From assembly GCA_035610365.1 (NCBI GenBank), contig CM069437.1, positions 30,523,507 to 30,587,506 on the forward strand: 64,000 nucleotides of DNA, read 5' to 3'. Made by a program: the position numbers and the translations under genes. Positions 32,331 through 43,375 of this stretch are shown one piece after another. The notes under the pieces are model-generated. The model was given only the letters and a program-made list of their open reading frames with translations. It ran no database searches and was not told where the DNA came from. This DNA comes from Aquatica leii. Its lineage: Eukaryota > Arthropoda > Insecta > Coleoptera > Lampyridae. Numbering within the stretch: the stretch's first letter is position 1; each line of letters opens with the position of its first letter.

Positions 32331-34424
32331 ACCATACAATAATAATAAGTTCTACAGAAATTAGCCAGTCAACTCAAAGATTTTCTTAAGATTAAATCTA
32401 AAAACTTAAGCTTAAAAAAATTGCCGATGAATAAGTGACATAAAATAAAAACAATAAAAGTGCAGAAGAAAATATGAGAAAAAAAAGACACAAATCTTTT
32501 TTTCAATCTGGAATTCTAAAAACGATTGAAAGAAATGGAATATTCATCTAGCACATAAAACATGCTAAAAGCGTTAAGAAATTCTAATATTAAAAAAATA
32601 TATGTACATAAAAATGTAAATTATAAAATTGATTGCGTACAGTTATTTAAAACGTTTCTGTTTTTTCTCGATTCGCATAATTTTGCACTAAATTTTTAAA
32701 TGTTTTGATTGTCTCGTTCAGAAATAATTCATTAGAAGGTTATTTATATTGCTGATTTACATTTACTCAAAACTAATTTTGTTGCTAAAAGACAGACTTT
32801 TAGTTAAAAATTTGATCACTTTTTATTACACAAACATTTAGTAAGTTATAAAAGTAAGTTATATTAACTTACGTCTATTAACATTTAATTTACAGTTTAA
32901 AATAATTATTATTTATATAAATTTACGTACTAACGTTGTCACCGTTGATCTTAAAAAATTTAAAAAACTACATTACGTAAAGTATTATTATTTTTAAAAA
33001 ATTACAGTTTTATAAAGGATGAAAGCTGTTTCTGTCATCACTAATAAAACAAGTTAATTATAAAATATACGTCATAAATTTACACCTCGAATGTGTTTAT
33101 AGTGGTCTTATAACAATCTCTTAAGCCTTGACCGAATATCTTTGAGCATAGTTTGCTTCGTTCAAACATTGTTGTGTATGAAACTAAATACATTCTAGGC
33201 AAGTTGCTTAGAATAATGATGCATATTCTGTATGGTACACGGTATTAATTTAGAAACACCTGTGCAAGTATATGCACGTTTGTTAACAACTTGAGTACAT
33301 TTCATCTTCCGTTTTGTTATCATCTTTAATAATACGTTTTGTTTTATAAACCCACATGAAAATGCGTTTAATTAAAACGAGTTAAATGCAATCGCATCAA
33401 TTATGCAATTTTATAATTTGGTGAAGTAATTAAGTAATTAATCGCATTCATACTATGGATGCTATTGCATAGCCAATGACAAACTACTCGCATTTTAATT
33501 GCATTATTAGTTTGGTGAAATTTATAACGTGGTTATTGAATTTATGTCAAACACTGTTGCAAAATTTAATAAACGTTGTCTTTTTTAAAGACAGTTTAAA
33601 TTATAACAGTTAATATTTTACATACTGTTAAAATTTCTGTTTAATCAGTCAAAAATAATTGACATAATGCGAAAATTTATTTATATTTATGTATAACTTG
33701 TTAATAAAATTAAACACAACAAACTAAACGTTTCAAAAAAGTTTTAAACCAGCAATTTAAAAAATGTATGATTTTTTATTATTATATTTAAAACTCTGCA
33801 AACCAAAAAAAATGACGAGATATCGATTTGCCAAATTTGACACGTTAAATAAGTATTCGATTACAAAGTACAAAATTTAATAAGGTGCTCTAATATTTTG
33901 TATTTAAATAAATAATTGATAGAAACATTTCTTTTTTACAAATAGTATTGTTGCGAACTTTAAATTCATTAATTAAATAAAATAAAATTTAATTTATTGT
34001 TACTATATTACACGATTATACATAGTAATTAATTTTACTAAAATTTAAACACAACACAATATATAAACACTAAAAAATTAATCACTAAAATTAGTAAAAA
34101 CACCTTACTAAATAAAACTCATGGAATAGCAACATGAAGATATCCCACGGTTTTTAAATTGTAGGACTGATTACATTCCGAGTGCAAGCCAAAAATCAAA
34201 ACAAAAAGTTGAAATCAAAAAACAGAAAAAGTCAAAAAATCAAAAGCAACGCGTAGAACCGTAAAGAAACTTGTTTTAAAGTTACCTAATATTAGTAAAA
34301 ATTTCGATTAGAAGGATAAAATAATCATTCAACAGTGGCATTCGTGAAAATGAACTTTGTTATCCTAAACTGTTATATTCAGTTTTATTCTAGTAAAGTA
34401 TTTTCACTTGAATGAAGTAAAATA
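32331..34424. other. AT-rich non-coding DNA
   Basis: No gene recognised. Around 33360-33540, A-T-G-C-rich blocks such as AATGCGTTTAATTAAAACGA, CTCGCATTTTAATTGCATTA and two TTTGGTGAA copies suggest a short degraded repeat, but I cannot define its ends. Confidence 0.4.
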
Positions 34425-35240
34425 ATATTCCATACGAACACTAATTACATGCCATGGCCATCAACCTGAACTAACTTCTAATTTTGAGTATACTAAAATA
34501 TAAACGTTCCCGGGTTAACTAAAAAACTTATTCCGATTTTGATAACACCAACTTAAAAATGGCAACCTACAATAACAACACTATTTACAACGCAATCTAT
34601 CCCAAAGCAAGAAATAAACCAAAATTATACGATAAACACAATGTTATATACAGAATCGGGTGCATGGGATGCAATAAATATTATATTGGACAAACTAAAC
34701 AAAAAATTATTAATCGGATTAAAAAATCATCAATATGATTGCAAAAACAAAAAAGTATAGTCAGCTCTCGCTTTGCATCATATTAATACCGGCCATAATT
34801 TAGTAACCCCACGATCTTAGATATGGAACCTAAATACAATAAAAAATTAATTTTTGCGACAATTTTTATCACTACACATGACAACAATGTGAATTTTAAT
34901 ACATATAATAATAACCTTATCACAAAAATGTCATGACCTCGATTTTTCACCTCGTTTCGGCATTTTGCATTTTTGAATAGTTAAGTTTTATCTGCTGCTG
35001 ACTGTGTGTTGGCAGATCATCGCTACTTGTTTTTTCGTTTTTTGTAAACATGTTTTGTGTTTTATATTTGACTAGCTGTAATTACTTGCTGCAATTACGT
35101 TTGCACAACCATGTTGTGTTTTTATTAAATACAGTGGCATGAAGAGGTGGACACATTGGTCTACAAAATGTAGCCTCAAAAAACACTTTAAGTAGTGTTT
35201 TTTATCGCCTTCTCCCTAATAGAAGGATTTACCACCTTTC
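34425..35240 (+). pseudogene. Penelope-like 3' half, decayed relative of the 14.5-kb copy
   Basis: Nucleotide sequence and translated pieces follow the 14762-15421 frame: NVPGLTKKLIPI, an AATGTTATATACAGAAT block encoding the GIY strand, GCATGGGATGCAA for the Cys pair, then KNHQYDCKNKKV and SALALHHINTGHN. Stops and frameshifts are frequent, and the final part (Asp/Glu region) is mutated. It continues through a degraded hammerhead-like site to GAAGGATTTACCACC. Same subfamily, older copy. Confidence 0.75.
35131..35175 (+). ncRNA. Degraded hammerhead-like site, Penelope relic
   Basis: Aligned with 15764-15806, the core boxes read ATGAAGA (for CTGANGA) and AAAA (for GAAA). Stem II (GTGGACAC against GGTCTAC) is partly kept. 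Two core losses make it inactive. Confidence 0.4.
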
Positions 35241-35838
35241 CTATCTATGTTTTCCGTTTATGTTTTGTAGTAATATAACATGTCCATTGCATAGCGTTGC
35301 TTTTTTACAGATTTTGTAGGTGGCATTATTAGCTTTAATAGTATTATCAATAAAACGGGTTAACTTTGTATTAAAATGTTTTATTCTTTTTTAATTACAA
35401 TTTCTTTTGAAACATCAAATAGATAACAATTTTAAACGTTTTGATATTCTAAATCCATAAAATCAAAAAACATTTTTTGTCGTGTACTCAAACACTAACT
35501 TGAACTGATATGATGCACAAAGCAGTTTCTGAGTAACAACGCTTTTTTCCGCGATACATCTTATATTCTTGAGCTCAACTTTTGCCGTTCCATTCTATAA
35601 AAAAATTCTTAAAATATTTTATTGCACACCACACTGCACAAAAAACCATTTAAATAATAAATTTGTCAACAGCATACTGTTGATTAAGATCGATACATGA
35701 AACTAACTTCCATTTTATTACCAATGTTTGATGATGAAAAGTTACATAATCCTTATCGGCACCTGTGCCGTCAAATTGTTCTAAATTTCTAATATGTATC
35801 TTACTCATGTTTACCAAAAAAAAATTAAAAGGTAAGAT
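35241..35838. other. AT-rich non-coding DNA
   Basis: Nothing recognised. Confidence 0.45.
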
Positions 35839-36836
35839 TGTGATGCAAAATAAAAATATAAAAAATTATATAAAATTATTATTTACTAGAACAAAATTAT
35901 TTTTACCACGGCAGCTGTCGGAACACAGACCTGTGGGTGTGAGCTTAAATAAAACAAAAGTACACAAGTGTGAATGTCTTATAATTTATTTCTAACTATA
36001 AAATTAGCACACTAACTATTTACATTAAAGAGATAAAAAAACAGTATTTGGGCGTCAACTACTTTTAAATTAGTGATAAATAAATAACATTAAACATCTT
36101 ATAACTAACTATTAACTGATATTAAATTCAAAAGTAATAAACGTTGCAAAATATTTATTTGGAACAGTTTTGATAATTGAATAAGGCACAATTTCATAAA
36201 TTTGAATTTAGGGCGTAATCATTATTCAACAATGCAGTTAATAAATCCAAAGTTGACTCACCAAATCAAATGTTACGTTATTGCCGATCTTTACTCAAAT
36301 GTTAAACTTTCTTCCAGAACCAAATAACATTGAAATTCCATAAAATTACGAATCAAAATATCCTAACGAAATTAAAGATGAATGTAAATTGCAAAAGTCA
36401 AAATGATGACCAATAAATATAAAGATAAAGACCCTAAATATAGATAATTAAAATGGTTTTTATTCCACATGATACACTTACGTTAAATTATTTACAACAA
36501 CCTTGTATGAATCCTTTGTTAAAGTATTGCGTCACATTACGAAATTACTGAAAATGTTAAATTCAATAAAAAATATATCGGACTTACCAGTAATTAGTTA
36601 GAAAGAAGAAAAATTAATTTGTATATATTTTTACGTCATTATTAAGCAAAGTGTCTTTCTTTCATCACATAAAACGTACTAAGCCTAACGTGGTTAAAAA
36701 CGGAAGTGTCAAACAAAGGTCGATTGTCGACGCGACGTTGCCAAACTGAATAAATTTAAATGCAAGATTAGTTGCATAAAATAAGCAAATGCACAAATTG
36801 AATTTTAAGTGCAATGAATTCTAACGAGACATTACA
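35839..36836 (-). mobile_element. Solo LTR, family 2 copy B, inverted
   Basis: On the minus strand it begins TGTAATGTCTCGTTAG and AATTCATTGCA and ends CATCACA. It carries the family blocks TTATTTTATGCAACTAATCT, GGCAACGTCGCG, AACTAATTACTGGTAAG, TTGACGCCCAAATACTG (the TGGCGCC block, mutated) and GAGCTCACACCCA-like sequence near 35930. The length is 998 bp. Flanks AGAT (35835-35838) and AAAT (36837-36840) could be a decayed 4-bp duplication. No coding sequence adjoins it. Confidence 0.7.
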
Positions 36837-38329
36837 AAATTACAGGTTATTTAAAATTTATTTCAACAAAAAATTGTTTATTTTATGTTTTTAGCGCTGA
36901 CCAAATAAACTCTTACTAGTAAAATTAAATCAAACAATGCAATTTGTACAATAAATAATCAATTAAAAAAAAACTATTAATTACAAATTTAAATGAAAAT
37001 TAGTTTATTTACAATACGAGAACTTTAAAAAAATCGTTTTAAATAACGCCGAAAACAAAGCAAAATTTATACGTAAAAATTTATATATCCTCCTGCGTAC
37101 CAGACATACTTTTTAAGGAGTTTTTTATAGTGCACCTTTGTAGTGCACTACAACGACGATGATGATAAGAAAAATAGAAAAAAATCATTGCATTAGAAAA
37201 ACTGTTTTGTGTGTCATCAGTGACATTTACCACTCCAACGGTGCAAGCTGCATTGTCTTACAAAACGTCAGTTTGTTTAGATGGAAGGTTCTCCAGAAAA
37301 TTATTAATAATTGGTTCTAAAACGCGACGTCTCTCTACAGTCAAATTCTTGCGATAGAAAACATAAACCTATTAAGCCGCACCAAGCATTTAAGCTAAAG
37401 CAGTGTTATTATTTTATTTCATATAAATAATAATTCATTTGATGGATAAAGATTTTTTTAACTTTGCGTAGACACATGTTCGCACGTTTGTCTAACGACT
37501 CCATTTTAGACAAAAATTACAGATAGAATTTGATGTTTTCATTCCTAATTATAACTTAAGAAGCGATGGATATCACTAAAGAGCGGACAGTCAGGCATGC
37601 ATAAAGCTTGGCTATTTTGCCTTTTTGTCTAACTTTTTGTCTTTTTTTTTAAAGAGTATTATTTTGTATTGCCTTTTTACATATAAATTTTGAAAAGTTT
37701 GTGTAAACAGTGTTTTAACAGGTAGATGACTATAACGCATTACAGAATTTTACTTAAATTACGTACAATAATATAATTAACCTTTTTTGCTCAAAAGGTC
37801 TTACCACGAACCTATAAATAACAACAGGGATTTTCATGTTTTGTTAAATAATGGTTTCCAGAAACTATTAAATACAAAAGCCGCTTATAGAGAAAAACTA
37901 TTGTAAGAATTTATACTAGGATTATGTACAATGGCAGGCTTAATAGAACACTATTTACAAAACCGGAAGGATTTCGGAATGAATCATATTTATAGGTCTA
38001 TTCAGTACCTAAGTAAATATAGATAATTTTAATTCTGTCCGGTGGGTTCTTTTAATGACTGAAACACATGACTAAAATATTCTTTGTTTGTTATAAATAC
38101 TTGTAATATTGTTACATTGTGATAGTCTATTGCTGTTGTCCTGTGAGTAAGTTTAAAAAAATGCCGCTTATAAACAATCAAAATTTGAAAATAATTAAAA
38201 GTGGAGTAAATTGGACAATAATTTAACAACGAGATAAAACCTTTTTTGTCAAGTTTGTTCAAAATCAGTAAACTTATATTATCTTAATTTAAATGCTTTT
38301 AATTACTAGTATATGTATTATTTTAGATC
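36837..38329. other. AT-rich DNA without recognised genes
   Basis: Around 37100-37400 the sequence is slightly GC-richer. The minus strand has an open stretch including YRKNLTVERRRVLEPIINNF, which looks coding-like, but I cannot assign a family. Confidence 0.35.
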
Positions 38330-39300
38330 GGTACAACTAAAAAGTATCATGTAAAACAACACTCGGGTAATGGTTTACATTTAAAAAATATTAAAAAAAC
38401 TATGAAACAACCATTGTTAAAAAACGTTATAAAAGATCAACAGAATAAACCTGGCCCATCAAAAACAACTTTTGCTATAAATTTGTGCGAAGCATTAGTG
38501 TCGGCTCCAATTATCCTTAGGTACATTTTAATTTTATTGCTTAAATTATTAAAAAATAATTTTTTTGATAAATACGCGATTTTCTTTATGCCACTAAGTT
38601 GTGCCTGCAGCAGGTACCTACTTAGATTTAACGTATAAATTTTTTATTATAACATTAAATCTCATTTTTAATTGCATAACTTGCCATGTTTGCAGTTTTT
38701 AATTTGGGTTTACTCAAGTTTAGATAAAAACATTTTTTAGTTTGAAAAAGTAGTTTAACTCTATAAATAACATTATAATAATGCTAATCTATTAAATTCG
38801 TTTCTTAAAATAAACAAATCCCAGTACCTACTTAATATACATATAAAATTTAATAACTAGATTATTACAGAAAGTTTAAATATTGCTTCTATTCAAAAGC
38901 AAATTATCAGTTTTAAGCTATTGTATGTAACTGCCGATGAAAAGTAAAGAATCAAGATGTTGAGGATTTAGAAGAACCGAAAAAAATAAAACATAGGTAA
39001 GTTGCAATTACCAATTTTAGAAAGAAATTTTGATTTGTATTATAGCGATACGAAAAAACTCGAAGCAATAGCTTTATACTCAAGTTTTAGAAGAAAGAAT
39101 AAATTATCATTTTGTAGTACAATGAAAATTTACAAAGTTATTTTAAGTAAGCCGTAAATATACTTTAAAATTAATATATTTAGTATTCATTTTTGTTAAA
39201 GTTGCAGTTGAACGTCGATTCCAATAAGTGCAAGACACAAATATTCGAAAATCTTATCACTGATGTTCATGGTAAACGCTGCATCGACGAAAAATTATAA
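38330..39300 (+). pseudogene. hAT / CGGBP1-like transposase relic
   Basis: The frame through 38402-38638 reads KKYHVKQHSGNGLHLKN (N-terminal zinc-finger-like H-x-x-S...H), then MKQPLLKNVIKDQQNKPGPS and FAINLCEALVSA. The F-x-x-x-L-C-x-A-L-x-x-A-N-I-P pattern is that of CGGBP1-like proteins derived from hAT transposases. About 600 bp downstream, VAVERRFQ and following residues (39195-39300) recall the hAT C-terminal dimerisation block (S-x-x-V-E-R-S-F-S). Everything between is decayed. Identity is suggestive only. Confidence 0.4.
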
Positions 39301-39554
39301 CTTTTTAGTTAGTTTTATGTATTATTGTTTTTGGTATGATAATTATTTATTTTTAATTTAATTAACTATAACTTTTGTTTTTTATTTTTGTCTAATTCAT
39401 TACTGAAAATAATAACTTTAATACATGTAAAATATTTGTCAATATTTTTTGTAGACAATAAAAAATATATACGTTACTAAATTATTATAAAATATATTAC
39501 TAACAAGTAATCTATTTAATATAAAATAAATATTAGTTTTGAATCTAGAACAAT
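39301..39554. other. AT-rich spacer
   Basis: Low-complexity AT-rich sequence. Confidence 0.4.
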
Positions 39555-39830
39555 TGTTTGTGATCAATGTAGGACAAATACAGGTTGCCAATAAAGAATA
39601 AATGTTGGTTTTTAATGTAAAACTAATATAGGTTATCAATGTACAATAATTGTCAATTTTCACTTTTAAAATAGACGTTGGTTTACAATGTATAACCTAG
39701 ATAGGTCACCAACGTAGAAAACACATTGGTCACCAAGCTAGGACCAATATTGGTTGCTAATGTAGAATATAGATTCTTGTCAATATATATACAATATATA
39801 AAAGTGTTACATTTTAATGTTGCACCAATA
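39555..39830. repeat. Diverged minisatellite, unit about 24 bp
   Basis: Units such as GGTTGCCAATAAAGAATAAA, GGTTATCAATGTACAATAAT, GGTCACCAACGTAGAAAACA, GGTCACCAAGCTAGGACCAA and GGTTGCTAATGTAGAATATA follow one another with spacing of about 24 to 30 bp. The consensus core is GGTYACCAATGTAGRAC, then an AT-rich spacer. Copies differ by several substitutions and indels, so the array is old. It immediately precedes the 5' truncation point of the next non-LTR relic. Confidence 0.6.
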
Positions 39831-40982
39831 TTGATAGCCTATCTCGAATCAATATAGTTGTGCTACTAGAGAAGTAACACCTGGTTTAGAATGGACTTAC
39901 GTAATCTTCAAAACGAAAAGGACAGACTTTATAAAGTTGCTAAATTAACGGGAAATAAAAATGACTGGATGCTTTACAAAAATATAAGAAATAATATTAG
40001 TAACAAAACTAAGATAAGCAAAAATAAATATTACGTAAATAAAATACAGCAAAATAGTGGACAACCTCAAAATATGTAGAAAATTATTAAACATTATAAA
40101 AGTATAATATTTGACAAAGTAGAAATTAGTAAGAAGTAAGAAATATCAAATCAATTAAACGAATATTTTGTAAGCAGCATTATGCACATAAATAATAGTA
40201 TAAACCACCCTACACCAAACTTCAAAGAGGCTCCAATATTAAAAACAATCCTTAATTTTAAATTTAAGCAAGTTAATTTATCAGATCTGAAAAAAATCTT
40301 AAGTAATTTTAAGCGAAAAGAAAGAACGGATCGCATTACGAAAAAAGTTATTACATATGCATTGCCAGAAATTAGTAATGCAATGGTAGACCTAATAAAC
40401 AAATCTTTAAATTGAAAATTGCCTAATTGTTGATGCGAAGAATTTCGACGTATATATTACCAGTCTACGAAGAAATACTAGAATCAGGCAATTACGGTGC
40501 TTTCTGAAACAAAATAATATAATCAGTGAAAATCAATCGGGTTTTCTAAGTAAACACTCGTGTGAAACAGCATTAAATCTCGTGCTGACAAAATGGAAAT
40601 CCGAAATCGACGTGGGTAATAGTGTAGTAGCAGTGTTTTTAGATCATAAAAAATCCTTTGAAACTATCGACACAGAAAGACATATAAATAAACTTTACCA
40701 ATATGGAATAAAAAGTACCGATGTTCAATGGTTCGAATCTTACTTAGAATCTCGTACTCAGACCACTACGTACCAAAATTACGAATCTATTCCAATTCAG
40801 AATAGTAGGTGTAGCTCAAGGATCAGTCTTAGAGCCATTGCTTTTCTTAATTTATATTAATGATTTAGTATTTAATCTTAAGTGCTGTAATATTAATTGG
40901 TTTGCAGGCGATACCTTTGTATCAATTACTGATAAAAATGTACATTCAGCTATTATAAACCTAAACTCAGAATTAGAAATTA

Positions 40983-41652
40983 CTAGCTGTACCCTGCCAC
41001 GCCTCGCATTGGCACATTGTGATTGAATGGTTGACATTTAATGTAATTATATTTATATACATTAAAAGTGAAGTTAATCCAAAATAAATAATATAATTAC
41101 TAAATACTATAATTACGTCCACGTGTTAGATGTAATAAAAAAGATATAACCACTCACTTCTGTTAGAAATTCACTTGAATTATAATAAGTCTTTTTATTT
41201 TGCCTGTCAGTTAATAATATTTTTACTGTCCATCTTTGATATAAAATATAACCTCTACTTACGATTTGGTGAAAGGCGCAGTTCGATCACAACACTATTA
41301 CACATTTAAGTGAATATTTAATTCAGATTGTATAATAATCAGAATCAGATGCAAATTTTTTTGTAAATAAACAATGTAATTGGGAACGAAATTGTTTCTC
41401 ATGTGACTGCGTCATTATTATTTCGGTTGTCAGCGAGTGTTTTCCTAGCTTATGGCAGATGGCGCGGTCACTGGATAACAGCTGATCGTTAAAAAAAATT
41501 ATTTTCTCGCGGTCGCAGATATGTGACTGATGCAAAAAATATATAAAAACAATCCTTGATGCGGATTTTATATCATGTTAAAATTTCAACTTAATCGGTG
41601 CAGAACTTTTTGAGTTTTTGAAGCGTACACAAACTAACATAACATTTTTATA
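40983..41652. mobile_element. Non-autonomous insertion of unknown class within CR1-like relic
   Basis: The reverse transcriptase frame stops matching at about 40982 and resumes near 42560. The first part of the insert starts ACTAGCTGTACCCTGCCACG and runs to a TA-rich end. Its 3' part (ATCGGTGCAGAACTTTTTGA, then GCGTACACAAACTAACATAA) resembles tails of small non-autonomous elements often related to RTE-type LINEs in insects. No coding sequence is seen. The foldback element at 41653-42554 appears inserted near its 3' end, with TATATAG left on the far side. Class is uncertain. Confidence 0.45.
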
Positions 41653-42554
41653 CAGGGTGTCCGAAAAGTCTGGACTGGGCCAAATATCTCGAGAACAACA
41701 GGTTGGATTAACACGATCGAAACGGAACTTTGTCTTTGTCACAATTATCTACCGAATCCTGTTGTAAAAAACCACCCCCACCCCTCCTAAGGGGGTGAAC
41801 GTAAGGGTAGTTTAAAAATTTTAAATGGGAACCCCCAATTTTTTTTTCATTTTTGGATTCTTTCATAAATTTTGCGTATGGCCCCAAAATTTCACCCCTA
41901 ACCATCGCCCCCCTCGACAGGGGATGAAAAAATGAACAAAATGATTTAAATGAAAATGAAACTAAACAGTTTAAATGCCCAATTAAATCCGCAATGTACA
42001 TAAACATGTCAAAAGAAACATGTAACCCCCATCCCCCGCACCTCTAAACAGGGGATGAAACAATAAACAAAATGACTTAAATAAAAATGAATCTGGACAG
42101 TTTAAATGCTCAATTGAATACGCAATGAAAATAAACATGACAAAAGAAACATGTAACCCTACCCACAATTTCACCCCCAACCCCCGCCACCCCTAAACAG
42201 GGGATGAAAAAATGAAGAAAATGATTGAAATAAAAATGAAATTGGACAGTTTAAATGCTCAATTAAATACGAAATGAAAATAAACATGACAAAAGAGGTG
42301 GCGATGGTTAGGGGTGAAATTTTGGGGCCATACGCAAAATTTATGAAAGAATCCAAAAATGAAAAAAAAATTGGGGGTTCCCATTTAAAATTTTTAAACT
42401 ACCCTTACGTTCACCCCCTTAGGAGGGGTGGGGGTGGTTTTTTACAACAGGATTCGGTAGATAATTGTGACAAAGACAAAGTTCCGTTTCGATCGTGTTA
42501 ATCCAACCTGTTGTTCTCGAGATATTTGGCCCAGTCCAGACTTTTCGGACACCC
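41653..42554. mobile_element. Foldback element: about 255-bp inverted repeats around a tandem-repeat core
   Basis: Left arm 41653-41907 and right arm 42296-42554 are almost identical inverted copies. They start CAGGGTGTCCGAAAAGTCTG and end, on the right, in GGACACCCAG, with TA on both outer sides, a likely TA duplication. Blocks GATATTTGGCCCAGTCCAGA, AACAGGATTCGGTAGATAAT and GGGGTGAAATTTTGGGGCCA are shared. The core (41908-42295) has nearly three tandem units starting CAGGGGATGAAA at about 41919, 42049 and 42199. No transposase is present. Long inverted repeats with a repeat-array core are typical of foldback elements. The TA duplication would suit mobilisation by a Tc1/mariner-type enzyme, which is inference. 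Confidence 0.8.
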
Positions 42555-43375
42555 AGTATATATAGATTGCAAATTGGTTACAATCAAACAAATAAAATTA
42601 AATGTGCTAAAAAGTAAGACATTGGTAATATCAAATAATAATGTCGAAACAACAAAAATAAAAATTAAAAACATAGAATTAGAACAGGTTGAACAAATTA
42701 AATATTTAGGAGTAGTTATAGATCAGAATCTAAATTTTAAAAGCCATGTGAATTATGTAATAGAAAAAGTAGCAAATAAGATTAGCCTATTAGAAAAAAT
42801 ATCTAACAAATTGACGATAAATGCCAAAATTACTGTTTATAAAACAATTATTGCACCATATTTTGATTTTTGCAGTAGTATGTTTTAATGTGTTACGAAG
42901 TCGACTTAAAACGGTTACAGAAACAACAAAATAGGGCTATAAAGATTATATTACATTGTTCAAAATATATCAAAATCACAGTAATGTTAAATTGTTTATA
43001 ATAGTTAAGTGTGAAACAGCGGATATATTTCAATTTATTAATGTTGGTATACAAAATAATTAATGATTTGCTTCCAAACTACATGTCAAAATTAGTGATA
43101 CGTAACTATGATATACGTTCAAATAACAGAAGAAGTCGATGTCACTTCGAATTGCCAAAACTTTCAAAATCAAAGTTACAAAATTCTCTTTTGTACAAAG
43201 GTCTAAAATTATATAATGACTTACCAGATTAAATTAAGCACGAGCAAAATGTTTATGAATTTAAAAGGGGCCTGAGTGATTATGTTAAGAATAATTTTTA
43301 AGCAAAAATTAGTATTAGTATATGTTAAATTAGTATATTTTTACTAAATAAATTCTTACTTACTACTATTACTTA

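Larger units (their letters stand above)
39885..43375 (+). pseudogene. CR1-like non-LTR retrotransposon relic, split by insertions
   Basis: The first half (39891-40980) carries linker sequence (LYKVAKLTGNKNDWMLYKN), RT fingers (NQSGFLSKHSCETALNLVLT), VVAVFLDHKKSFETID with motif A Asp, a Y-G-I-K block and SYLESRTQTTTYQN, then VAQGSVLEPLLFLIYINDL and FAGDT, where the usual YADDT should be. The second half (42560-43235) resumes with KLNVLKSKTLVISNN, IKYLGVVIDQNLNFKSHVNY, YKTIIAPYFDFCSSMF, and ends with a DLLPNYMSKL tail and LKLYNDLPD. The 3' end has a TTACT-rich microsatellite (about 43345-43380). Frameshifts and the catalytic change make it inactive. Insertions at 40983-42560 separate the halves. 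Confidence 0.75.

Noticed and set aside
39555..39830. CRISPR-like array
   Set aside because: Repeats are diverged, spacing is irregular, there are no unique spacers of constant length, and the genome is eukaryotic.
41708..42007. Apparent protein-coding gene pair with identical C-terminal sequence (also 42274-42501)
   Set aside because: The identity comes from the inverted arms of the foldback element; there is no independent coding evidence.
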